Shown here: positions 1-5,029 of the stretch, one piece after another
Layout of the letters: every line of letters begins with the position of its first letter
Numbering within the stretch: position 1 is the stretch's first letter
Source: Acidobacteriota bacterium
Lineage (GTDB): Bacteria > Acidobacteriota > Thermoanaerobaculia > Gp7-AA8
Assembly: GCA_003223695.1 (NCBI GenBank)
Contig: QHVY01000110.1
Span: 1-6,087, forward strand
Length of the DNA: 6,087 nt
Direction: 5' to 3'
Made by a program: the position numbers and the translations under genes
The notes under the pieces: model-generated
Told to the model about the DNA's origin: nothing
What the model saw: the letters and a program-made list of their open reading frames with translations, nothing else
Database searches by the model: none

Positions 1-895
1 TCCGCTTCTCTGTCTCCTGTCTCTTTTCCTGCACGATCTGGAAGTTGTCGAGCTTCTGCTGCAGCTCTTGCGCGAGCCGCGCCGCTTCTTTCTTCGATTC
101 GAAACCGGGGCGATCGATCGCGCGATGACAGGTCATACAGCGATCGACCCTCGGCACGCCCATGTAGTTCATGTCGATGAACATGTCGGGGATCACGACC
201 TGATCGATCTTCAGCGTCGGATTGATGAAGTCGAGCATCGGCAGGTTGAGCAGGAGATTCGGTCCCTTGAGCTCGACCGTGGTCAATTGCTTGTTGAGCA
301 GGTCGATGTTCGCGTTGAGCTCTTTGCGCTTGTCCTCGACCGCCTTGATCTTGGCGAGCCAAAGATCGACGCGCGCTTTCGCGGCGTCGCGCTTCCGCGT
401 CATCTCCTGCAATCGCGCGTTGAGATCGGTGACGTGTTTCTCCTGCTGCTTGTACTCCGCCTGCTGGCTCCCCACATCCTTCCGCTTCTGCACCACCGCC
501 GCCTCGGCGATGTAGCGCTGCGCGTCGAGGTTCGCCTTCGCGAAGCGGTAATCCTGATCGGCGGCGTAGTGGATGCCCTCCCACGAGTCGAGATCCTTTT
601 GGGCAACGACGTACTGGGACCGATGTTGCGCGAGCTCGACTTCGCTCCGCTTGAATTCGCGATCGAGCTCAGCGAGCTGCGCCTTGTTCGTGCCCGTCTG
701 CTCCGCCTGAATGTCCTGCTCGATGCGTTCCTGCTGCATCCGCATGAACTCGCGCTGGAACCACTTCCATCCGCGGATGTAGTCGTAGCCGACCATCAGG
801 CCGGTCACCGCCAGGAGGCCGAGGCTCGACCAGAGGAAGATCAGATTCAATCCTCCGATCGAATAGTTGTGCGGAATCGGCTCTTGAGGCTTCAT
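1..895 (-). CDS. Membrane-anchored coiled-coil c-type cytochrome, partial (3' end outside window)
   Basis: Reading the minus strand from the ATG at 895-893 gives 298 codons without a stop up to position 1, so the C-terminus lies outside the window. The protein starts MKPQEPIPHNYSIGG, has one membrane segment at about residues 16-36, then a charged Gln/Glu/Lys/Arg/Ala-rich stretch (about 45-215) with coiled-coil character. A c-type haem site C253-M-T-C256-H257 follows (positions 139-125), and a second charged helical stretch begins near 265. Covalent haem attachment implies that the part after the membrane segment is periplasmic. Its place directly after both cytochrome b genes suggests that it is the electron acceptor of the Rieske protein, or passes electrons to a terminal oxidase; this is inferred. 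More haem sites may follow beyond the edge. No good Shine-Dalgarno sequence precedes the start. A long coiled coil before the haem is unlike classical cytochrome c1 or f. Confidence 0.85.
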   Translation of the reverse strand, partial: MKPQEPIPHNYSIGGLNLIFLWSSLGLLAVTGLMVGYDYIRGWKWFQREFMRMQQERIEQDIQAEQTGTNKAQLAELDREFKRSEVELAQHRSQYVVAQKDLDSWEGIHYAADQDYRFAKANLDAQRYIAEAAVVQKRKDVGSQQAEYKQQEKHVTDLNARLQEMTRKRDAAKARVDLWLAKIKAVEDKRKELNANIDLLNKQLTTVELKGPNLLLNLPMLDFINPTLKIDQVVIPDMFIDMNYMGVPRVDRCMTCHRAIDRPGFESKKEAARLAQELQQKLDNFQIVQEKRQETEKR

Positions 896-915
896 CGATC
901 GTGGTCCGTTTCTTT

Positions 916-1007
916 GTAGGGCACGGCTGCGCCGTGCCGCACCCCTCGGTTGGGTGTCGCCGCCCACTCCTTCCACGATGATTCGGCACGGCGCAGCCGT
1001 GCCCTAC
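916..1007. repeat. REPIN-like inverted pair of GTAG-headed palindromes, copy 1
   Basis: Two 24-nt arms (916-939 and 984-1007) are exact reverse complements of each other. Each arm starts, read from its outer end, with GTAG and then forms its own hairpin of 8 bp (GGCACGGC / GCCGTGCC) with a 3-nt loop. The spacer also contains a small CACCC/GGGTG hairpin (940-956). A GTAG head followed by a palindrome, in inverted pairs, is the usual form of REP sequences mobilised by RAYT (Y1 HUH) transposases; no such gene is in the window. The element fills most of the gap between the cytochrome b C-terminal gene and the cytochrome c gene. It could also act as an RNA hairpin within the operon transcript. Confidence 0.85.
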
Positions 1008-1013
1008 CCTGCT

Positions 1014-2237
1014 TCATACGTTGAAGAACAACTCTCCGATATGCACGATGTACTTCAAGTTAAACAGCCAGCGGAGCACCATCTTGATCGGCAGCGCCAT
1101 CATCACCAGGAAAAGAAATGAGCCGACGTAATATCGCGCCGGACCCATTTTCAAATAGAAGCGGCGGAACGGACGTGCCGCCAGCAGCGGCGGCAGACTG
1201 AGATAACCGATGACCAGCAAAATGCCGAACATCTCCCGAATCGGCCAGAGCTTCGGCAGCGGCATCCCGAGCCAGTTCACCCACACGAGCTCCGACAAAT
1301 CGACATTGACCAGCGGAACGAGCTTGTTCGGGTCCCAATATTCGTAAGGTCCGAAGAAGTTCCAGTTCGGTCCGCGCAGGAACGTTCCGGTGATGATCAG
1401 GAACGACCACAGCACCAGGAAGCCGTACAGGAAGATTCCGATCTCCCATTTCCGCTCGCGAAACGAGTAGTAACCGTTGCCTTTCGGATTCGTATCGATG
1501 TACGGAATGGCCATCAGTCCGACGATGATCAGTCCCGGCAGCACGACGCCTGCGAGCCGGGGGTCGAAGTACACGAGCATCTCCTGCAGGCCGAGGAAGT
1601 ACCAAGGCGCTTTCGCGGGATTCGGCGACGACGTTGGATTCGCTGCTTCTTCGAGCGGCGCGCGCAGGGCCACCGACCAGACGCTCATGACGACCGTCAG
1701 CAGGATCATGCAAAGCATCTCGGTGTAGACGAGGTCGGGCCACACGAAGAGTTTTTCGTTGGTCTCGGTCTTCTCCCACGGGATGCCGCCGGCCTGAATC
1801 TGTTTATCGTTCAGATAGGCCTTGCGCAGCGCGATCCAGGTGAAGATGCCGAGGAGGAAGATCATTGCGCCGATGGGGACGTTGTCGGGCTTAGCAGCGA
1901 TCAGATAGAAGTTCGGATCGAGAAACGACACGAAGAACCCGACGATGCCGACGAACAGCAGCCATTTGCCAACTTTCTTGTCCCACAACCGGCCGCCGAG
2001 ATGTGCAAGACCAAACATGACGAGGAAGTAGGCAACGGCGAGATACAGAAGCGGACGGATGAACAACCCGGCGATGACGTACGCCACACCAAGGCCGATG
2101 AAGATCGAGCCACCTTTCGACCGAAGCCGTCCCTCGAGCAAATTGAAATAGACGATGCAGCCGAAAGTCGAAGACAGCAGCAGAAAACTTATCGATGCTG
2201 CCGACAAAACGTTGATGTAGTCCTTGAGGAAGGTCAT
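1014..2237 (-). CDS. Cytochrome b C-terminal (subunit IV-like) subunit of bc-type complex, enlarged
   Basis: 407 residues, ATG at 2237, stop TGA at 1016-1014. The core (about 160-250) resembles the C-terminal half of cytochrome b / b6f subunit IV. WPDLVY (166-171) matches the WPNDLLY segment, and NPAKAPWYFLGLQE (206-219) sits where the quinol-oxidation-site PEWY motif belongs, followed by a hydrophobic helix ending IPYID (244-248). The PEWY glutamate position is a proline here (APWY, 210-213). The protein is much longer than the roughly 160 residues of PetD. About 150 extra N-terminal residues carry some five hydrophobic segments (about 12-33, 44-60, 62-80, 90-106, 121-140), and further segments lie near 264-288, 335-354 and 370-392. 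It would pair with the b6-like subunit encoded just upstream to form the quinol-oxidising Qo pocket. The gap to that gene is 127 bp and holds repeats. No clear Shine-Dalgarno sequence precedes the start. Confidence 0.9.
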   Translation of the reverse strand: MTFLKDYINVLSAASISFLLLSSTFGCIVYFNLLEGRLRSKGGSIFIGLGVAYVIAGLFIRPLLYLAVAYFLVMFGLAHLGGRLWDKKVGKWLLFVGIVGFFVSFLDPNFYLIAAKPDNVPIGAMIFLLGIFTWIALRKAYLNDKQIQAGGIPWEKTETNEKLFVWPDLVYTEMLCMILLTVVMSVWSVALRAPLEEAANPTSSPNPAKAPWYFLGLQEMLVYFDPRLAGVVLPGLIIVGLMAIPYIDTNPKGNGYYSFRERKWEIGIFLYGFLVLWSFLIITGTFLRGPNWNFFGPYEYWDPNKLVPLVNVDLSELVWVNWLGMPLPKLWPIREMFGILLVIGYLSLPPLLAARPFRRFYLKMGPARYYVGSFLFLVMMALPIKMVLRWLFNLKYIVHIGELFFNV

Positions 2238-2245
2238 CGTCGTTC

Positions 2246-2273
2246 GCCGTTGACCGTTGGCCGTTGACCGTTG
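2246..2273. repeat. Heptamer tandem repeat, four units of RCCGTTG
   Basis: A 14-bp unit, GCCGTTGACCGTTG, occurs twice in direct succession. Each unit splits into two heptamers that differ only in the first base (GCCGTTG, ACCGTTG). The array lies just upstream of the start of the cytochrome b C-terminal gene and next to a REPIN-like element. No inverted partner arm was found in this gap, unlike the two other heptamer arrays in the window. Confidence 0.8.
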
Positions 2274-2278
2274 TTGTT

Positions 2279-2356
2279 GTAGGGCACGGCTGCGCCGTGC
2301 CGAATTCCGGCGGACCTACCACAGCCAGAGTTCGGCACGACGCAGTCGTGCCCTAC
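2279..2356. repeat. REPIN-like inverted pair of GTAG-headed palindromes, copy 2
   Basis: The left arm (2279-2302) is identical over 24 nt to the left arm at 916-939. The right arm (2333-2356) differs from the copy at 984-1007 at two bases, 2340 (G to A) and 2346 (C to T). These two bases face each other in the arm's own hairpin (2334-2341 with 2345-2352), so the 8-bp stem is preserved. The flanks extend the outer pairing by TT/AA to 2277-2358. The spacer is shorter than in copy 1 (30 against 44 nt) and unrelated to it. The element lies between the two cytochrome b genes. Confidence 0.85.
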
Positions 2357-2364
2357 AAGGCTAC

Positions 2365-3150
2365 TCATAACGGTCCCGAAATCCCACCATCTTTGCGCAC
2401 GCGCCAGAAGTGAATGGCCATCAGAAATCCAGCCACGAGCGGGATGGCAACGCAGTGGAGAACGTAGAAGCGCAGCAGCGTGGCCGCTCCGATCGATCGG
2501 CCGCCGATGAGGCCGAACCGCGCGTCATCGCCCGCGTGGATCAGCCGGATGTCGCCAAGTTTTATGAGCCCCGACATGGGGCCCTCATTTCCCGCGCCGG
2601 GTGTCGCGCGCGCCATACTCGAGCCGACGGTGATCGCCCAGATCGCCAGCTGATCCCACGGCAGCAGATAGCCGGTGAACGAAAGAAGAAGCGTCAGCAC
2701 GAGCAGGATCACGCCGACGTTCCAGTTGAATTCACGAGGCGGCTTGTACGAGCCGGTCATGAAAACGCGAAACATGTGCAGCCAGACGGCGATGACCATC
2801 GCGTGCGCACCCCAGCGGTGCATCTCGCGCATGATGCCGAACGGGGCCTGCTCGCGCAGGTCCATGATGTCCGTAAATGCGTATTCTATTGTTGGACGAT
2901 AATAGAACATTAAAAGCAGTCCTGTCACCGTCTCGATCAGGAAGAAAAAGAACGTCGTTCCGCCCATGCACCACGTGTAGCTCATGCGCACGCCGGAGCG
3001 GCGCACCTTGACCGGATGCAGATGCAGAATCAGCGATCCGAGGACCGCGAGCACGCGCTTGCGGTTGGTGTTCGGAATGCCGACCCGAAATACTGACTTC
3101 CAGATCTGCGAATTGACGATGTTCTCTTGAAGTGCTTTTACGCTGGCCAT
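2365..3150 (-). CDS. petB: Cytochrome b N-terminal (b6-type) subunit of bc-type quinol oxidoreductase
   Basis: 261 residues, ATG at 3150 preceded by GAGGAG (2 nt from the start), the clearest ribosome binding site in the window; it ends in ISGPL, as cytochrome b6 does. The four-helix haem-binding core is complete. H111 (MHRW) and H125 (LHMFRV) are 14 apart on helix B; H232 (FYVLH) and H247 (AIHFWRVRK) are 15 apart on helix D. Fourteen residues between the helix D ligands is the b6 pattern, against 13 in mitochondrial-type cytochrome b. PWDQ (164-167) is also conserved. Cys61 in YTWCMGG aligns with b6 Cys35 (FYCLGG), which binds haem c_i covalently on the cytoplasmic side. The region between PWDQ and the third histidine is about 20 residues longer than in cytochrome b6 as I recall it. 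The subunit carries haems bp and bn and moves electrons from the quinol site across the membrane. The symbol marks its b6-like form; qcrB-type naming would also fit. Confidence 0.95.
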   Translation of the reverse strand: MASVKALQENIVNSQIWKSVFRVGIPNTNRKRVLAVLGSLILHLHPVKVRRSGVRMSYTWCMGGTTFFFFLIETVTGLLLMFYYRPTIEYAFTDIMDLREQAPFGIMREMHRWGAHAMVIAVWLHMFRVFMTGSYKPPREFNWNVGVILLVLTLLLSFTGYLLPWDQLAIWAITVGSSMARATPGAGNEGPMSGLIKLGDIRLIHAGDDARFGLIGGRSIGAATLLRFYVLHCVAIPLVAGFLMAIHFWRVRKDGGISGPL

Positions 3151-3157
3151 GTCTCCT
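3151..3157 (-). promoter_or_regulatory. Ribosome binding site of the cytochrome b gene
   Basis: On the minus strand CGAGGAGAC directly precedes the ATG at 3150. This purine-rich AGGAG-type sequence supports that start. It lies outside the adjacent repeat element. The other starts in the window lack a comparable match. Confidence 0.6.
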
Positions 3158-3167
3158 CGTGGATTGT

Positions 3168-3275
3168 CATCCCGAGCCGCCCATTCGACTCGCTTCGCTC
3201 GCTCAGGGCAGGCTCCGACGGCGAGGGATCCCCTGCTTTAGGAGATCCTTCGGCCCTCTTCGGGGCCTCAGGATG
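3168..3275. repeat. Palindromic intergenic element with CATCCYGAG ends
   Basis: The ends CATCCCGAG (3168-3176) and CTCAGGATG (3267-3275) form a 9-bp inverted repeat with one mismatch. Inside lie further palindromes: GGGATCCC near 3225, GGCCC/GGGCC around a TTC-rich loop (3252-3266), and GCGAAGCG-type symmetry near 3189-3200. On the minus strand the right end reads CATCCTGAGG and then GAAGGATCTCC. From memory this resembles a widely dispersed non-coding repeat of soil bacteria, but I cannot confirm this here. It fills most of the 149-bp gap between the Rieske and cytochrome b genes. Confidence 0.6.
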
Positions 3276-3299
3276 TTCGCTCTCGCGCTGCGCGCTCGC

Positions 3300-3872
3300 T
3301 TACACTTTGATGAACGCATCGGGATCCGTCCACTCTCCCCGCTCCTGGTGAAACTGCTTCGATTTGTCGACGACAATCTGACCATCCGAAGGATCGATGA
3401 AGATCTTCGCGCGCTCGAGCGGACGCGGCGTCGGTCCTTCGAAGTTGACTCCTGATTTGTAATAGCCGCTGCCGTGGCACGGGCACTTGAACTTGTTCTG
3501 CGTCGGCAGCCAGTTCGGCGTGCAGCCGAGGTGCGTACACACTGAAATCAGCGCATACATGACCTCCTCGGTTCGCACCAGCCAGATGCCGAATTTGTCT
3601 TTCCAGCGCTCATCGACCTCCCCCACGGCGTAGTCGGAGAGGAAGCCGGCCTTGAACTTCTGCACCGGCTCGAAGAGGACATTGGGGAACATGAACCGGC
3701 CGAGGATGCTGGCCAGTCCGCCCAAAGCGGCGGTCAGGGCCAGCCAGGCGGCGGTGATCACGGAGGGAAAGCTGCGACGGGTCATTTCGCCCTGCGCGCG
3801 GATGTCTGCTGCTGCGCTGCCGGCGAGGGGCGTCTTGGGGACTACCTGATATGGCGTGATTTCTTCCGACAT
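3300..3872 (-). CDS. Rieske [2Fe-2S] iron-sulfur protein of bc-type complex
   Basis: 190 residues from the ATG at 3872 (MSEEITPYQ) to TAA at 3302-3300. A TTG in the same frame at 3902 would add ten residues. I prefer the ATG because the likely promoter at 3917-3945 would start transcription only about 8 nt before the TTG. A twin-arginine-like TRRSF (31-35) precedes a hydrophobic segment (about 37-58), the usual Tat-exported, membrane-anchored layout. The two cluster-binding boxes are complete: C112-T-H114-L-G-C117 and C130-P-C132-H133-G-S135. C112, H114, C130 and H133 should bind the cluster and C117/C132 form the disulfide. Ser135 and Tyr137 match residues that raise the redox potential in mitochondrial Rieske proteins. 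The protein accepts one electron from quinol at the cytochrome b Qo site on the periplasmic face and passes it to a c-type cytochrome. The C-terminal tail (about 160-190) is hydrophilic. Confidence 0.95.
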   Translation of the reverse strand: MSEEITPYQVVPKTPLAGSAAADIRAQGEMTRRSFPSVITAAWLALTAALGGLASILGRFMFPNVLFEPVQKFKAGFLSDYAVGEVDERWKDKFGIWLVRTEEVMYALISVCTHLGCTPNWLPTQNKFKCPCHGSGYYKSGVNFEGPTPRPLERAKIFIDPSDGQIVVDKSKQFHQERGEWTDPDAFIKV

Positions 3873-3916
3873 CAGGAGTTTGTGAAGAAACGGAACAAGC
3901 AACGTTCCGGCCGCTA

Positions 3917-3945
3917 AATATCCGCGATTCTGTGACCTGTGTCAA
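3917..3945 (-). promoter_or_regulatory. Candidate sigma-70 promoter for the Rieske-cytochrome b-cytochrome c genes
   Basis: On the minus strand a perfect -35 box TTGACA (3945-3940) is followed, after a 17-bp spacer, by GATATT (3922-3917), which matches four of six bases of TATAAT. Transcription would start near 3910 and give a leader of about 38 nt to the ATG at 3872. It lies in a repeat-free stretch (3903-3960) just downstream of the heptamer hairpin. It would let the core complex genes be expressed separately from the ferredoxin and HEAT genes. It is predicted from sequence only. Confidence 0.4.
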
Positions 3946-3963
3946 CGGGAAAGGCTTATCAAG

Positions 3964-4043
3964 GAGTGCCGAGTGCCCAGTACCGAGTGCCGAGTGGAAA
4001 CGGGCGCTCTGACTCGGCACTCGGCACTGAGCACTCGGCACTC
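3964..4043. repeat. Inverted pair of heptamer (GAGTGCC) tandem arrays
   Basis: The left arm (3964-3998) is five heptamers: GAGTGCC, GAGTGCC, CAGTACC, GAGTGCC, GAGTGGA. The reverse complement of the right arm (4009-4043) reads GAGTGCC, GAGTGCT, CAGTGCC, GAGTGCC, GAGTCAG, so the variant third unit is mirrored. The arms match at about 30 of 35 positions around a 10-nt loop (3999-4008). It can form a long hairpin in RNA or single-stranded DNA. On the minus strand it follows the HEAT gene and precedes the candidate promoter. No T-run follows, so an intrinsic terminator is not clearly supported. Confidence 0.8.
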
Positions 4044-4047
4044 ACCG

Positions 4048-4082
4048 CGCTCCGGCTGCGCCTTCGCCGGCTCAGGATGACG
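4048..4082. repeat. Half element related to the CATCCYGAG repeat
   Basis: On the minus strand GTCATCCTGAGC is followed by a hairpin CCGGC/GCCGG (4070-4066 with 4056-4052). The CATCCTGAG motif equals the right end of the element at 3168-3275, but no second end is seen, so this looks like a solo or decayed copy. It lies 12 nt downstream of the HEAT gene stop codon. Confidence 0.45.
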
Positions 4083-4094
4083 AGATGGTCTCTC

Positions 4095-4934
4095 CTATCG
4101 CACTTGCTGGAGCGCCGATTTGGCTTCAGCGCGGACGCGCAGGCTCGGGTCGGTCGCTGCAACGCGCTGGAGATCGTTGCTCGCGTCCCCCTGACCGAGG
4201 CGGACGTACGGCGCCATGGCCATGATCATCACGTCTTCCTTCTGGTCCTCCCGCATGTCACGGACCTCATTGAGCCGTGACCGGTCGACCATCTCGCGGA
4301 GGATGGGGACGGCACGGCGATCGTTGAATCGCGACAGCGACATCGCCGCGTTCCAGCGGACCTCTGGCACCTCATCTTCCAGCCCGCTCGCCAACGCAGG
4401 CACAGCGGCCGCGTTGCCGATCTCGCCAAGCGTGAAGTAGGCAGTCTTGCGGACATCTTTGTCCGAGTCGCTTGCCGCCTTATCGATCGCTGGAATGGAC
4501 AGCGGATCTCTCAGCTCGCCGAGGGCCATCAGCACGTAAATGCGATTGTCGGCGTCGCGATCATTCAGTCCGTCGAGCAGCAGCGGCGTCGCCCGGCGAT
4601 CGCCAAGGTTGCCGAGAACCATGCTGAGGTAGCGGCGGATGCGCGGATCGTCCGTTTTCGACTGTATGTAGATCGAGGCGACGTCCTGCTCGAGATTGGG
4701 ATAACGCGCCGCCTCTCCGCGCTTCAGCGATTTCGAAAGCTGATACGCCGCCTGCCAGCGCTCATGCGAGCTGCCGGAGCGGACCGTATTGAGGTAATCG
4801 GGAATCGTGTGCTCTTCGGTGGCCAGCTTTCCAAAGAGAAAAAAAATCCCCACCGCAACCAGCACGATGCCGAGAGGGAAAATTACGAATTGGAAAAGGA
4901 TGCTGCGGGGAGCTTCTTTGGGGATGTCGGTCAT
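4095..4934 (-). CDS. Membrane-anchored HEAT-repeat protein
   Basis: 279 residues from the ATG at 4934 (MTDIPKEAPRS), stop TAG at 4097-4095. A TTG at 4946 would add four residues but lies inside the AT-rich hairpin, so ATG is preferred. A short basic N-terminus precedes one membrane segment (about 12-34), which predicts a periplasmic C-terminal domain. From about residue 95 the protein has consecutive 30-31-residue HEAT (PBS-lyase-like) units: LGNLGDRRATPLLLDGL (107-123), LGELRDPLSIPAIDKA (138-153), LGEIGNAAAVPALASGL (169-185) and LSRFNDRRAVPILREMV (200-216). A degenerate unit lies at the C-terminus. HEAT arrays are protein-binding scaffolds. No catalytic residues or cofactor sites are visible. 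Placed between the ferredoxin and Rieske genes, it may be an assembly factor or accessory subunit of the bc-type complex. That role is inferred from context only. Confidence 0.85.
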   Translation of the reverse strand: MTDIPKEAPRSILFQFVIFPLGIVLVAVGIFFLFGKLATEEHTIPDYLNTVRSGSSHERWQAAYQLSKSLKRGEAARYPNLEQDVASIYIQSKTDDPRIRRYLSMVLGNLGDRRATPLLLDGLNDRDADNRIYVLMALGELRDPLSIPAIDKAASDSDKDVRKTAYFTLGEIGNAAAVPALASGLEDEVPEVRWNAAMSLSRFNDRRAVPILREMVDRSRLNEVRDMREDQKEDVMIMAMAPYVRLGQGDASNDLQRVAATDPSLRVRAEAKSALQQVR

Positions 4935-4936
4935 CG

Positions 4937-5029
4937 GAAATTTCAAATTTCAAATTTCAAATGAAAAATTAAAAAGAATCCGCTCCATTCTTTCTAATTT
5001 TTCATTTGAAATTTGAAATTTGAAATTTC
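4937..5029. repeat. Near-perfect 43-bp AT-rich inverted repeat built on AAATTTC heptamers
   Basis: The arms 4937-4979 and 4987-5029 match at 42 of 43 positions around a 7-nt loop, CCGCTCC (4980-4986). Each arm begins at its outer end with three AAATTTC heptamers. The right arm's last base is the third base of the ferredoxin stop codon TAG, and the left arm ends 2 nt before the ATG of the HEAT gene. Its base composition is far more AT-rich than the surroundings. No T-run follows on the minus strand, so a simple terminator is unlikely. It should fold into a strong RNA hairpin covering the whole intergenic region and the usual ribosome-binding position of the HEAT gene. Confidence 0.9.

Noticed and set aside
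68..919. Long plus-strand open frame of 283 codons
   Set aside because: It is antisense to the coiled-coil cytochrome c gene, whose frame has a CxxCH site and a clear membrane anchor. The plus-strand product is low-complexity and has no recognisable domain; in GC-rich DNA such shadow frames are common.
3132..3455. Small plus-strand frames over the Rieske-cytochrome b gap
   Set aside because: They run through the palindromic repeat and antisense to the Rieske gene; no domain or ribosome binding site supports them.
3873..3902. TTG start adding ten residues to the Rieske protein
   Set aside because: The ATG at 3872 fits the likely promoter better, and the added residues have no family support. 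It is not fully excluded.
3964..4043. CRISPR-like array
   Set aside because: The units are contiguous heptamers without spacers and are mirrored, not direct repeats of 24-40 bp separated by unique spacers.
4935..4946. TTG start adding four residues to the HEAT protein
   Set aside because: It lies in the arm of the AT-rich inverted repeat, and an ATG follows four codons later.
4937..5029. Rho-independent terminator after the ferredoxin gene
   Set aside because: The stem is AT-rich and no T-run follows on the minus strand; the next gene starts 2 nt later.
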